From Hungatella hathewayi (lineage in GTDB: Bacteria > Bacillota > Clostridia > Lachnospirales > Lachnospiraceae): a stretch of 64,000 nucleotides of DNA. The DNA is taken from the NCBI GenBank assembly GCA_025149285.1, contig CP102274.1, positions 6,428,489 through 6,492,488 of the forward strand, read 5' to 3'. Shown here piece by piece: positions 8,024 to 16,930 of the stretch. The notes beneath the pieces are model-generated. The model worked only from the letters and a program-made list of their open reading frames with translations. It did no database searches and was not told the origin of the DNA. The stretch's first letter is position 1; each line of letters begins with the position of its first letter. Position numbers and translations under genes: made by a program.

Positions 8024-8470
8024 CTATATTGTCAAATCGTTTTCCAGCTTATACTGCACCGCTTTCTCAAATACCTGGCACAGCACGATGGAGAAGAGTC
8101 CGGCAACAGTAAAGACGATGATGATCACAGCCGTCGCCGGAGTGAGCGATACAGGCAGACGCACAATGGAAAGAAACGCAGTCATAAAACTGCATTTTCC
8201 CATTTTCCTGAGTGAACCGGCATTTTCCATAACAAACGGATTCTCCGTCAGGACAGTTTGAAACATCTTCCGAAGCTCCCGGACGATTAACAGCGCCATC
8301 ACCCCGGAAGCCATGTAGATCACACACTGAAATACATAGTATTTCCGGAAGGCCTCGATGTAATTCCCGAAAAAATAAAACAGGACCGGGATCGCCGCCG
8401 TCAGCACTATCCCAATATAAAACATGGCATCCAGCATATATTTCGTAAAACGAACCAGTTTCGTATTCAT
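8024..8470 (-). CDS. DUF2975 membrane protein
   Basis: A 148-aa protein with four predicted membrane helices (about residues 12-34, 48-66, 92-112 and 118-136) matching the DUF2975 pattern, including RELRKMFQTVLTENPFV between helices 2 and 3. The start MNTKLVR is chosen over an upstream GTG because the GAGGGAG ribosome site is correctly spaced only for it. It pairs with the downstream XRE regulator gene. Function is unknown. Confidence 0.8.
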   Translation of the reverse strand: MNTKLVRFTKYMLDAMFYIGIVLTAAIPVLFYFFGNYIEAFRKYYVFQCVIYMASGVMALLIVRELRKMFQTVLTENPFVMENAGSLRKMGKCSFMTAFLSIVRLPVSLTPATAVIIIVFTVAGLFSIVLCQVFEKAVQYKLENDLTI

Positions 8471-8609
8471 AATTTCCACTCCCTCTTTCCCGTTTCCGCA
8501 GCCATTCCGGCAGCGGCCATTTATGAGGAAAGTTTATCACAGGGCAGAGGGGAATTGCAACAGAAAATACGGAAGGAACAAAGTGCCTTCGGCACTCTCA
8601 ACTCCCCTG

Positions 8610-8627
8610 CCCCTCACTCATGAGGGG
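8610..8627. repeat. Hairpin at the left end of the IS91-like element
   Basis: CCCCTCA-CTCA-TGAGGGG forms a perfect 7-bp stem, preceded by a GTGCC/GGCAC hairpin at 8583-8595. It lies 44 bases before the transposase start. It may be the terminal signal (terIS-like) or a transcription barrier shielding the gene from outside transcription. Confidence 0.5.
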
Positions 8628-8670
8628 TTTTGGGGTTTTCCTTTGTCACTTTTTGTTGTAAAATATTCTT

Positions 8671-9804
8671 ATGTATAAAAAGAACATTCTTCAAACTATT
8701 TTCAGTGACCACTTTGAGTACATCCAGTATGCTCTTCGTCCTGGCAAAAATGTTATGGATAACATCAAACGTATGATCCATTGCCACGATCCTTCTTATG
8801 GACAAGCTGTCTACGGCTGTCCCCATTGTGGTAAACTTAAATCTGTACCTTTTTCCTGCAAAAGCCGTTTCTGTCCATCTTGTGGTAACATGTATAATCA
8901 GAAACGGGCTTTTCGTATGTCCTGCAAGCTCATTTCCTGTAACCACAGACACTGTGTCTTTACGATTCCAGAGGAACTTCGCATATACTTTCTTAAGGAC
9001 CATTCTCTTTTGAATTGTCTTTTTCATGCCGTCCGAGATGTCGTCCTCCGTATGTTTTCTAAACTTAATAAAACTGAAAACTTTACTCCCGGGTTTATTT
9101 GTGTCCTTCACTCTTTTGGTAGAGACCTCAAATGGAATCCTCATATCCATGCGCTCATTTCCGAGGGCGGGGCCGGTAATTTTACCTCCTGGCGTCCAAA
9201 CAAACATTTTGATTTCAGATTTTTACGCTTTGCTTTCCGTAAGGTTCTTTTAGAAAAACTTGCGCATAAACTCGGTTCTTCTTTCCTTAAACTTAAAAAT
9301 CAGATTTATAAGGATCACCCGGATGGTTTTTATGTCCGTGCCAAACCCAATCTCTGCTCTCCTGATATCACCATTAAGTATATCAGCCGATATCTCGGAC
9401 GACCGGTTATTGCTGCCTCCAGAATTGATTCTTACGATGGTGACTCCGTGACGTTTCATTACACCAGGCATGAGGATCACAAGACGGTTACAGAATGCCT
9501 CCCCGTCATTGATTTTATAAAACGCCTGATTATTCATATCCCTGACAAGCACTTCAAAATGGTTCGTTACTACGGTATTTATGCAAAACATCATAAACAG
9601 GAAAAAAATCTTCGGCAATGTTTATCCCCTCAGAAACAACGCTATCTTTCCAGTCTTCTGGATTGGCGTAACTCGATTATTCTGACGTTTGGATATGACC
9701 CACTCAAATGTCCGAAGTGTGGCACTTCTATGTTGGTTTTAGAAGTTTACTACAAAAAAACTGCGCTGTTTGAACGATTCCGAAAGGTAATGGGTTATGG
9801 ATAG
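8671..9804 (+). CDS. IS91-family transposase (HUH/Y2 type, zinc-binding)
   Basis: A 377-aa rolling-circle transposase. The N-terminal zinc-binding region has C50-x2-C53 and C68-x2-C71. The metal-binding HUH motif is H158-I-H160 (NPHIHALIS). The catalytic tyrosine pair is Y237 and Y241 (KYISRYLGRP), the two-tyrosine arrangement of IS91. A second CxxC (C347, C350) lies near the C terminus. All catalytic residues are present, so the enzyme could be active. No clear ribosome site precedes the start. It is inserted between the DUF2975 operon and the end of the MurNAc operon without disrupting either. Confidence 0.9.
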   Translation: MYKKNILQTIFSDHFEYIQYALRPGKNVMDNIKRMIHCHDPSYGQAVYGCPHCGKLKSVPFSCKSRFCPSCGNMYNQKRAFRMSCKLISCNHRHCVFTIPEELRIYFLKDHSLLNCLFHAVRDVVLRMFSKLNKTENFTPGFICVLHSFGRDLKWNPHIHALISEGGAGNFTSWRPNKHFDFRFLRFAFRKVLLEKLAHKLGSSFLKLKNQIYKDHPDGFYVRAKPNLCSPDITIKYISRYLGRPVIAASRIDSYDGDSVTFHYTRHEDHKTVTECLPVIDFIKRLIIHIPDKHFKMVRYYGIYAKHHKQEKNLRQCLSPQKQRYLSSLLDWRNSIILTFGYDPLKCPKCGTSMLVLEVYYKKTALFERFRKVMGYG

Positions 9805-9865
9805 TTCCATGCCCCTTATTCTTTCTTTGCCGTCAGACAGCGCAGTCTAAACCAAAACAAAAAAC

Positions 9866-9914
9866 TACATAATCAACGTCGTGGCGAATCACTACATTCG
9901 CTCTTTTGTTATGT
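9866..9914. repeat. Nested hairpin at the right end of the IS91-like element (oriIS candidate)
   Basis: An inner perfect stem GCGAAT/ATTCGC (9884-9889 and 9896-9901) lies inside outer arms ACATAA and TTATGT. Hairpins near the 3' end of the transposase gene are the expected place for the IS91 replication-start signal. The nearby CAAG at 9927 fits the known target sequence. Assignment is by inference. Confidence 0.45.
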
Positions 9915-9980
9915 GATTTTTTATTTCAAGTCCATTATACACTATCTTGGCCGATTTGCGAAGTTTCCTAGAAAGCAAAA

Positions 9981-10020
9981 AATCAGGAAGAAATCCGTCA
10001 AACAAGATTTCTTCCTGATT
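9981..10020 (-). terminator. Terminator of the MurNAc operon
   Basis: Perfect 15-base arms (9981-9995 and 10006-10020) around a 10-base loop, followed on the minus strand by TTTTTTGC. It lies directly after the mupG stop codon, so it ends the operon and also insulates it from the IS element. Confidence 0.9.
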
Positions 10021-10024
10021 CTCA

Positions 10025-11095
10025 TCACTGTCCGTCAGCCGGACAGAGGTAAAATCCCAGCCCGTCCCTGATATACGGAAGGTATTTTCTGTCCTTTTCG
10101 GCCACCTGTCCGATCACATTCACACGCGGATCGGAAGGCAGATCAATTCTGGAAATTTCAAGCTCGCCCATGTACCGTAAATACGCCTCATTGGCAATAC
10201 AGATCCTGCCGGCCAGCCTCTGACCGGAAAATTCTGCCGCTGTCTCTGCCGCAATGACCCGGTCCCGGCAGTTAAAACGGGATTCCTGGGAACGGATCAC
10301 ATACTCGCTGGAATCCGGCCGGTCATGATGGATCACCGCTCTCTCGAATTCATAACCGGGCAGCATATCCGCATGGAGGGTCACATACCCTTTGCCCAGC
10401 TCCTCCAGCTGCTTCCAGACTTCCTCCGTCACATCATTGTCGCCCACCAGAACAATGTCGGACTCCGCCCGGTACAGCTCCAGCATGTGAAGAAGCACCT
10501 CGTCCTTCGAAAACCGGTGTTCCTCCACCGTGGGAAGCCCTTCACAGAGAGGGCCGCGCAGCTCGGAATTCCCCGGAACAAACGCCATCGTGGTAAAACC
10601 GAGAATTTTAAGCCTTTGATTCATCTCCTTTACCCGGTCAAGGGACAAACCGGTATACGGTTTCGGGTAGTAATTGTGGCAGGCGGCAAAGCGGGTAAAA
10701 TCAGCCCCCGCCGCCCTCCAGTTCTGGATATCCTCCTGTGAAATCGTAGAGGCGTTAAAAACGATATGGAATTTTTCCGAAAGCGCCACCGTTTCCTCTG
10801 CCGTAAATCCAAAGTCAAGGCGGATATAGGTTATTCCCAGCGCCAGCAGTTCCTCAAAGGAGGTGCAGCCCAGCTTTTCTAATGTAACCGGGCTGACATC
10901 GACAATCAGATTGATCCCGGCATCTCTGCACTGTCCCAAAAGCTTTCTGGCATCCGCTTTATAATCGATGCCCGTCTCCTCCGGAATGTGCATGGAGGTA
11001 AACGCGTATCTGATACCGGCATTTTGGGCTTTTCGGATCATCGCCTCGTTCTTTTCCACGCCATTGCTGAAATAGAGTGATATTCCTGTTTTCAT
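10025..11095 (-). CDS. mupG: 6-phospho-N-acetylmuramidase, MupG/DUF871 family
   Basis: A 356-aa protein beginning MKTGISLYFSNG, with an N-terminal TIM barrel (about 1-240) and a smaller C-terminal beta domain, matching the DUF871 family characterised as MupG in Staphylococcus aureus. There it splits cytosolic MurNAc-6-phosphate-GlcNAc, the product of MurP uptake. The start overlaps the context of the murP stop (4 bases apart) and has GGGGAA eight bases upstream; the longer frame would run into murP. Context with murP, murQ and murR makes this function strong. Confidence 0.88.
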   Translation of the reverse strand: MKTGISLYFSNGVEKNEAMIRKAQNAGIRYAFTSMHIPEETGIDYKADARKLLGQCRDAGINLIVDVSPVTLEKLGCTSFEELLALGITYIRLDFGFTAEETVALSEKFHIVFNASTISQEDIQNWRAAGADFTRFAACHNYYPKPYTGLSLDRVKEMNQRLKILGFTTMAFVPGNSELRGPLCEGLPTVEEHRFSKDEVLLHMLELYRAESDIVLVGDNDVTEEVWKQLEELGKGYVTLHADMLPGYEFERAVIHHDRPDSSEYVIRSQESRFNCRDRVIAAETAAEFSGQRLAGRICIANEAYLRYMGELEISRIDLPSDPRVNVIGQVAEKDRKYLPYIRDGLGFYLCPADGQ

Positions 11096-11099
11096 AAGC

Positions 11100-12539
11100 T
11101 TATTCCCCATAGACTTCGTTGATCCGCTTCTCATCCACGCCGAAGAACCAGGTCAGAATAAAACCGCCGGCGTAAGCCGCAGCCATGGCGATAATATATG
11201 GAATCTGCTGTCCCGGTTTTACGATCAGCAGGCCAAAGAGCCCCGAAACACCCTGGGATACGGTTCCCAAATGAAACAGTGCGGAGAGAACACCGCCGAC
11301 ACCGGCGCCTAAACAGGCAGTGATAAAGGACTTTCCAAGCGGAAGTGTGACCGCATACATGAGAGGCTCGCCCACACCCAGGATACCTACCGGGATCGAA
11401 TCGCGGATATAGCCTTTCAGCTTTTTGTTCTTTGTTTTGAAGTATAGGGCCAGACCTGCGCCTACCTGTCCGCCGCCTGCCATCATCAGCATGGGAAGAA
11501 GGTAGTTGATGCCCTGCGTCGCACCGGCCGGATCGTTTAACATGGCATGAATCGGCGTCAGCGCCTGATGAAGACCGACGGCCACCAGCGGAAGGAAGCC
11601 TGCCGAGAGGATATATCCGCCCACAACGCCGAGTTTTTCATATACAAACGTCAAAACAGTATAAATACCGGATGTCAGAGCTGCTCCCAGAGGCTGTATG
11701 ATCAGAAGAATCACAAGGCCGCCGATGATCAATACGAGCAGGGGACTGATAAACGTATCGATCAGATCCGGCATAATCTTACGGATATGCTTCTCTAAGA
11801 ATGCGAAAAACACACCTGCAATCAGAGCAGCAAGCATACCGCCGGCTGCCGGGTTAAACACATTACCGGTGATCGGCAGAAGGATCTGCGCGTCATTATA
11901 TTTGGCTAAAAGCGGCATCGCCGTATTGGCAATACACATAGCGCCCGCAATACCTCCCAGGGATGCGGAACCGCCGAATTCTCTCGCGGCGTTGTAGCCG
12001 ACCAGGATTGGCAGGTAGGCAAACATGGCCCAGCCCATGGTGCGGATGCATTCATACCACCAGATTCCGCTCAGCGCTCCTCCTGTGGAGACGTTGACCA
12101 CATTGCTGATTCCGTTGATTAAACCGGCTGCGATGATGCCCGGAAGAAGTGCCACGAAAATATTGGCAATCTTCTTCAAAAAATTCTGAAGCGGTTTATC
12201 GTATTTGGCCTTCTGCGCGGCTTTATTTTCCTTAGCCAGATCCTCCACGGTTCCGCCGGCGGAAGGCGGGGCATCCGAAACCGCGCCCTTTGCCAGCCCT
12301 GTCAGCCGGGAAAACTCCTCCAGAGCCTTATTCACTTTTCCCGGCCCCAGGATAATCTGAACTGTTTCCGATTCCACGACGCCGAGCACGCCGTCCACTT
12401 TTTTAATTGCTTCGATATCTACAATGCTTAAGTCTCTGACGCTGATGCGCAGACGGGTCATGCACGCGGCATTGCCCAGAATATTCTCTTTTCCGCCCAG
12501 CAGCGAGAGCAGCTTTTCACTCAATTCCCTGTAGTTCAT
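11100..12539 (-). CDS. murP: PTS transporter EIIBC for MurNAc or MurNAc-GlcNAc
   Basis: A 479-aa permease. Residues 1-85 form the EIIB domain with the phosphorylated cysteine in NAACMTRLRISV. A linker (about 95-130) leads into the EIIC domain with about ten membrane segments. No EIIA domain is fused, so it must borrow one from another PTS, as described for E. coli MurP. It sits between murQ and mupG. Sugar specificity is inferred from this context and not from substrate residues. Confidence 0.88.
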   Translation of the reverse strand: MNYRELSEKLLSLLGGKENILGNAACMTRLRISVRDLSIVDIEAIKKVDGVLGVVESETVQIILGPGKVNKALEEFSRLTGLAKGAVSDAPPSAGGTVEDLAKENKAAQKAKYDKPLQNFLKKIANIFVALLPGIIAAGLINGISNVVNVSTGGALSGIWWYECIRTMGWAMFAYLPILVGYNAAREFGGSASLGGIAGAMCIANTAMPLLAKYNDAQILLPITGNVFNPAAGGMLAALIAGVFFAFLEKHIRKIMPDLIDTFISPLLVLIIGGLVILLIIQPLGAALTSGIYTVLTFVYEKLGVVGGYILSAGFLPLVAVGLHQALTPIHAMLNDPAGATQGINYLLPMLMMAGGGQVGAGLALYFKTKNKKLKGYIRDSIPVGILGVGEPLMYAVTLPLGKSFITACLGAGVGGVLSALFHLGTVSQGVSGLFGLLIVKPGQQIPYIIAMAAAYAGGFILTWFFGVDEKRINEVYGE

Positions 12540-12596
12540 ATGGTCCCTCCTGTTTCAAAGATCAGACCTTCTGCCTGATCGTCTATGATGTGTCTG

Positions 12597-13487
12597 TTAC
12601 AAAGCATTCCTTACATGGCCGCGGGCTGCATCCAGATGCTTTCTCGCTTCCTCCGCGCCGCAGCTCAGCAGGATCATGACAATGGCCGTTTTCACATGGC
12701 CGTCAGCCTCAAAAAGAGCGGTTTTTGCCTCTTCTCTCGTACAGCCGGTGGCCGTCATGGTGATATTCTGGGCCCTTACAACCAGCTTCTCATTGGTCTG
12801 CAAAACGTCAACCATGAGATTCTGATATACCTTTCCGAATCCCACCATACTGCCGGTTGATATCATATTCAGAATCATTTTCTGGGCCGTACCTGCCTTC
12901 AGCCTTGTGGAACCGGTCAGTACCTCCGGACCGGTAACGGGCTCAACTGCAAGCTGCGCGGCTTTTCCCACCTCCGACTGCCGGTTGCATGCGATTCCGA
13001 CCGTCTTGCAGCCCACGGAATTCGCGTATGCGAGACCGTGGATCACATAGGGGGTCCTTCCGCTTGCAGCGAGACCGATTACGATGTCATTTTCGTTGAG
13101 AGATAAATCCTTTAGCTCCTGTACGCCCAGGGTTTGGCTGTCCTCTGCGCCTTCCACCGCCTTTACGAACGCCCCTTCACCGCCGGCAATCAGACCAATC
13201 ACCAGATCAGGAGACACTCCAAAGGTAGGCGGACACTCAACTGCATCCAGAACGCCCAGTCTGCCGCTGGTTCCTGCGCCCATATAGATGATTCTTCCGC
13301 CGCGGTTTAAGCTTTCCGTCGCCCATTCGATCGCTGTTGCGATCTCCGGGATCACCTCCCTGACGGCTTTAACGACATTTCCGTCTTCCTCGTTCATCAC
13401 GGCCGCCAGTTCTGCCGGAGTCATCTGATCTAAATTCATGGTTTTATCATTTCTTGTCTCTGTTGTCAGCTTTGTCAAATCAAGCAT
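12597..13487 (-). CDS. murQ: N-acetylmuramic acid 6-phosphate etherase
   Basis: A 296-aa SIS-domain lyase that removes lactate from MurNAc-6-phosphate to give GlcNAc-6-phosphate. The signature GAGTSGRLGVLDAVECPPTFG (about residues 72-92) and the C-terminal helix segment TGCTREEAKTALFEADGHVK are diagnostic. Its start codon lies within two bases of the murR stop, indicating coupled translation. Length is normal. Confidence 0.96.
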   Translation of the reverse strand: MLDLTKLTTETRNDKTMNLDQMTPAELAAVMNEEDGNVVKAVREVIPEIATAIEWATESLNRGGRIIYMGAGTSGRLGVLDAVECPPTFGVSPDLVIGLIAGGEGAFVKAVEGAEDSQTLGVQELKDLSLNENDIVIGLAASGRTPYVIHGLAYANSVGCKTVGIACNRQSEVGKAAQLAVEPVTGPEVLTGSTRLKAGTAQKMILNMISTGSMVGFGKVYQNLMVDVLQTNEKLVVRAQNITMTATGCTREEAKTALFEADGHVKTAIVMILLSCGAEEARKHLDAARGHVRNAL

Positions 13488-13488
13488 T

Positions 13489-14346
13489 CTAATATTCCTC
13501 CAATGGTTTTTGAATGTGTGTTTTTGGGAAACTCCTCATGCAGCTCTCATAGTGTTTATTTACATAGGCAACATAGAGGATATCTACCATGTTTAATTGT
13601 GAAATTCTGGACGACATGGCTCCGCTGCGCAGAATCAGCTCCGTGGCAGCTACGGCCAGCACGCAGTCCGCCTCGGCCGCCAGCTTGGAGTCAGCGGCCC
13701 TTGTAAGCACAATGATTCTGGCGCCGTTGGCTTTTGCGGCCCTGGCACAGGTAATCATCTCCTCCGTCAGACCGGAATAGCTGATCACAATGCCAAGATC
13801 GCCTTTTCTCATGGTTCTCGCTGCCAGCAGCTGAGCGTGCCAGTCATCGCAGATATTACACAGTTTCTCCACACGGATCAATTTTAAGTACAGGTCTCGT
13901 GCAACGAGTAAGGAGGAGCCGAGTCCAAACAGCTGGATAATCCTGCTTTCTTCGATCATTTTGACGCAGGTGTCGATGATCTCCGGTTCTACCAGCTTTC
14001 TTGACGTCTCAAGAGACTCGATGTTTTTTCGTGTAACCTTTTGAATAATATCCTCTGTCGACGGCGTGGGAATGATCTCCTGAACGGATATCTCCCTGCT
14101 GTCCTTGAACAGAGCGTTTTCGTATACGAGCGCGTGCTGAAAATCGCGGTATCCCGCACAGCCCAGTTTTCTGCAGAGTCTGATAATGGTCGCCGGCGAC
14201 GCATAGGCCAAATCTGCAAACTCGTGTATACTCTTTCCAATCACCCGATCCGGATGGTTCAGGATGATTGTTACCGCATTCTTTTCCGCTGCGCTTGCCT
14301 TGACCTGGTAGTCTTTCAGGCGCAGCAGCAATCCTTTCGCTGCCAT
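13489..14346 (-). CDS. murR: RpiR/MurR-family transcriptional regulator
   Basis: A 285-aa regulator with an N-terminal RpiR-type HTH (about residues 1-80, ASPATIIRLCRKLGCAGYRDF) and a C-terminal SIS sugar-phosphate-binding domain (about 125-265). First gene of the MurNAc operon, so autoregulation is likely. E. coli MurR is a repressor relieved by MurNAc-6-phosphate; the same is inferred here. A palindrome lies 33-51 bases upstream of its start. Confidence 0.9.
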   Translation of the reverse strand: MAAKGLLLRLKDYQVKASAAEKNAVTIILNHPDRVIGKSIHEFADLAYASPATIIRLCRKLGCAGYRDFQHALVYENALFKDSREISVQEIIPTPSTEDIIQKVTRKNIESLETSRKLVEPEIIDTCVKMIEESRIIQLFGLGSSLLVARDLYLKLIRVEKLCNICDDWHAQLLAARTMRKGDLGIVISYSGLTEEMITCARAAKANGARIIVLTRAADSKLAAEADCVLAVAATELILRSGAMSSRISQLNMVDILYVAYVNKHYESCMRSFPKTHIQKPLEEY

Positions 14347-14378
14347 AGTTCCTACCTCTCCTTCATCATAGCATGTGA

Positions 14379-14397
14379 AATAATTGTGTCAATTATT
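14379..14397. promoter_or_regulatory. Palindromic operator upstream of murR
   Basis: AATAATTG-TGT-CAATTATT is a perfect 8-base inverted repeat with a 3-base spacer, 33 bases before the murR start codon. Position and symmetry fit a binding site for a dimeric regulator, MurR being the obvious candidate. Confidence 0.6.
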
Positions 14398-14518
14398 CGG
14401 CATTATTATGAAATTTTATTGCATATTATGACTGATTTTGTGTGGGATTTCAATAGAAAGTTTCGGATTTACAAGAAATGCAAAAGAAAGAGGATCACAG
14501 AAACACATTTTTGTGATA

Positions 14519-14556
14519 CAAAAAAACCGGACTCCCGCATAACTGCAGGCATCCGG
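14519..14556 (-). terminator. Terminator after the tRNA cluster
   Basis: Outer stem CCGGA/TCCGG (14527-14531 and 14552-14556) plus an inner GC-rich stem, followed on the minus strand by a seven-T run. It lies directly downstream of tRNA-Gly(GCC) and ends the three-tRNA transcript. Confidence 0.8.
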
Positions 14557-14571
14557 CCGCCAAATAAAAAG

Positions 14572-14643
14572 AGCGCGAGACGGGGATCGAACCCGCGACC
14601 CCAACCTTGGCAAGGTTGTACTCCACCACTGAGCCACTCGCGC
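14572..14643 (-). tRNA. tRNA-Gly (anticodon GCC)
   Basis: Cloverleaf with 7-bp acceptor GCGCGAG/CTCGCGC, anticodon stem CAACC/GGTTG, loop TTGCCAA, T-loop GGTTCGATCC and discriminator U (usual for Gly in Firmicutes). CCA is not encoded. Confidence 0.97.
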
Positions 14644-14723
14644 ATAAACTAAAAACAAAATATGAACTTTTCGTAAAGGCATTATAGCACATATCTTTTG
14701 AAAATGCAACAGAAATTTTCTAA

Positions 14724-14794
14724 AGCGGGTGATGGGAATCGAACCCACGTATCTAGCTTGGAAGGCTAGTGTTCTACCATTGAACTACACCCGC
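14724..14794 (-). tRNA. tRNA-Gly (anticodon TCC)
   Basis: Acceptor GCGGGTG/CACCCGC, anticodon stem CTAGC/GCTAG with loop CTTCCAA, T-loop GGTTCGATTCC and discriminator U. CCA is not encoded. Confidence 0.97.
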
Positions 14795-14820
14795 AAAGGA
14801 AATTCCAAAAGCATTTCAAA

Positions 14821-14838
14821 TGTACTCTCGCGAGTACA
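14821..14838 (-). other. Perfect hairpin between tRNA-Phe and tRNA-Gly
   Basis: TGTACTC-TCGC-GAGTACA is a perfect 7-bp stem with a 4-base loop in the 45-base spacer of the tRNA transcript. There is no T run, so a processing signal is more likely than a terminator. Confidence 0.5.
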
Positions 14839-14839
14839 A

Positions 14840-14912
<73 letters not shown>

Positions 14913-15057
14913 AGACATGCGATGTCCCTGTGCGTATCCGGAATCAGTTTCGATTAACTGCTCCTCTCACTCACAACACGAATAAGTTTACAAGATTTCC
15001 CTTCATTTGTCAAGAAAAATTTAATCTGATTACTCATATTTTTTATAAAACCGCACA

Positions 15058-16914
15058 TCACACCGGCCCGTCCAGCACCTCTTCAAACTGTTCCACCGGC
15101 ATCGGTCTGTAGAATGCAAAGCCCTGAATCAGATCGCAGCCTGCGGATTTTAAGAATTCCACCTGCTCCTCACGTTCTACGCCCTCGGCAACCGTACTGA
15201 TATTGAGTTCCTTCACCATATCAATAATGTATTTTAAAATTGTATGTCCCCGGTTCACATCTACGCTCACACGGAAAAACACACCGTCCAGCTTCATCAC
15301 GTCGATAGGAAGGTCTTTTAAAAGCCCCAGAGAAGAGTAACCGGTGCCAAAGTCATCGAGAGAACACAGAAATCCGTTGTCATGCAGTTCTCTCACCACC
15401 TGCATCAGGTACTCCTCGTGTTCAAATGCCGCCGATTCCGTCAGTTCAATCTCCAGCATCCCGTCAGGAATGCCGTACTGCTTCTTAATCCCTGCGTATA
15501 CCGGAATGAAATCCGGGTTATAAAACTGAATTTTTGACACATTTACAGAGATTGGCACCACAGTCTTCCCATTTGCCATCCTGTCATGGAGCCATATACA
15601 CACTTTTTCGAAGACGTAACGGTCCACTTTTCCAATAAAATGATTCTTCTCCAGCACCGGAATAAAGAGCCCAGGGGAGAGCAGTCCGTTCCCCGGAATC
15701 GCCCATCTCACCAGCGCCTCCGCACCTTTCACTGCGCCGTCCTCCACGCCTACCTTGGGCTGCAGGTAGACAACGAACTCCTCATTGTCGAGCCCTTCCT
15801 GCATACGGTCCTTGACCGCCATCTCTGCGATCAGCTTCTGCCGTATCTCTTCCCCATAGAATGCATAGTGTTTTCCCGGTTTATTCTTCACTTCCTTCTG
15901 GGCAAAATTAGCCCGGTTGACCATCTTGACCGCCTCCGGCTCTTCCACCAGGTCTTCTGCACAGCAGATTCCGCATGCAATGGTCAGCATATGACGGTTC
16001 AGCATGACAATATCGGAGTTTAAGAACTCCTCATCCATCATTTTCTGGGTCTCGAGCAGTTCCTCCTGCGTCTCGTAACGGCGCAGAAGTACGAACCGGT
16101 CCGCCACATCGCGGGCCAGCAGTTCCTCTTCTTTCAGGCGGCTCATGACCAGCTGTGCATATCCCTTCAGCAGATCGTCCCCATACGAATATCCGAACAC
16201 GTCATTTACATACTTAAAATTTTCGAAATCAATATATAATACCGCAAACTTCGCATCCGGTTCCCGCTCCATCATGCGGTTTACCTCCGAATAAAACTTA
16301 TCCGCACGGTAGGCCCCGGTCAGTTCATCTCTGGACGTTAACTCCTCCAGCTTTTCATTTGTAACCTTTAACTGAAAAAATTTCCTTATGTAAAAATAGA
16401 CAGTGAATGCAAACGCAGCGGCACTGACCAGAGCTGTTGCAAAAATCATACGCGCTGTCTTTTCCGCCATTTCACCGGAATACTGCTCAATGGTAAAAAC
16501 CGTGTCATTGGCTATCTCAAACAGCTTCTCGCTGGAATCAATCAGCACATCTGCACGCGCTCCCTGCCTCACTTCGCCGATCTCTTTCTTAACGTGATCC
16601 CACTGGTCCTTCAGCAGGTCCAAATCTAACTGGTACTGTCTGCAGTCGGCAAGAACCAGACCGTATACCCCCTGTCCGGTTATCAGTTCATTCAGAATGC
16701 CTTCTACATACGCAATCAGTTCATCATCCGGCCGGCTGTTCGTCTCCAGCTTCACCACCCGTTGGGAAGCGCCCCTCACGATCCCAACATAATTGATCAG
16801 TTTCCCATAATCCCGAATATCTGAAATCCGTTTGATCGAAACCCCGCTGATCGCCACAAGCATTCCTAAAAGCAGAAGAAGCAGCGTTCTAAAATATTTT
16901 TTCATTTGTATCAT
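15058..16914 (-). CDS. Membrane GGDEF-EAL protein, probably a c-di-GMP phosphodiesterase
   Basis: A 618-aa protein with membrane helices at about residues 6-24 and 158-182 bounding a roughly 130-residue extracytoplasmic helical sensor region, then a GGDEF domain (about 190-350) and an EAL domain (about 365-610). The GGDEF motif is degenerate (VADRF in ARDVADRFVLL), so cyclase activity is unlikely. The EAL domain keeps EALVRW, NVSKIQF, the ELTES glutamate, DDFGTGYSS, VAEGVE and the LIQGFAFYRP end motif. The likely reaction is hydrolysis of c-di-GMP to pGpG, with the GGDEF part perhaps sensing GTP. Monocistronic or weakly linked to the neighbour upstream (16931). Confidence 0.88.
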   Translation of the reverse strand: MIQMKKYFRTLLLLLLGMLVAISGVSIKRISDIRDYGKLINYVGIVRGASQRVVKLETNSRPDDELIAYVEGILNELITGQGVYGLVLADCRQYQLDLDLLKDQWDHVKKEIGEVRQGARADVLIDSSEKLFEIANDTVFTIEQYSGEMAEKTARMIFATALVSAAAFAFTVYFYIRKFFQLKVTNEKLEELTSRDELTGAYRADKFYSEVNRMMEREPDAKFAVLYIDFENFKYVNDVFGYSYGDDLLKGYAQLVMSRLKEEELLARDVADRFVLLRRYETQEELLETQKMMDEEFLNSDIVMLNRHMLTIACGICCAEDLVEEPEAVKMVNRANFAQKEVKNKPGKHYAFYGEEIRQKLIAEMAVKDRMQEGLDNEEFVVYLQPKVGVEDGAVKGAEALVRWAIPGNGLLSPGLFIPVLEKNHFIGKVDRYVFEKVCIWLHDRMANGKTVVPISVNVSKIQFYNPDFIPVYAGIKKQYGIPDGMLEIELTESAAFEHEEYLMQVVRELHDNGFLCSLDDFGTGYSSLGLLKDLPIDVMKLDGVFFRVSVDVNRGHTILKYIIDMVKELNISTVAEGVEREEQVEFLKSAGCDLIQGFAFYRPMPVEQFEEVLDGPV

Positions 16915-16930
16915 ATCCCCCTGATAAGAC

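Larger units (their letters stand above)
8583..9926 (+). mobile_element. IS91-family insertion element (boundaries approximate)
   Basis: A single HUH-transposase gene flanked by hairpin-rich ends. The left end has hairpins at 8583-8595 and 8610-8627; the right end has a nested hairpin at 9866-9914. The tetranucleotide CAAG, a known IS91 target, follows at 9927-9930. The gene is visibly more AT-rich than its neighbours. There are no long terminal inverted repeats or target duplication, as expected for rolling-circle IS91 elements. The exact ends are inferred. Confidence 0.65.

Noticed and set aside
8614..9207. A 197-aa minus-strand frame antisense to the transposase
   Set aside because: It overlaps the catalytic part of a clear IS91 transposase, has no ribosome site and no recognisable motif; it is a coding shadow.
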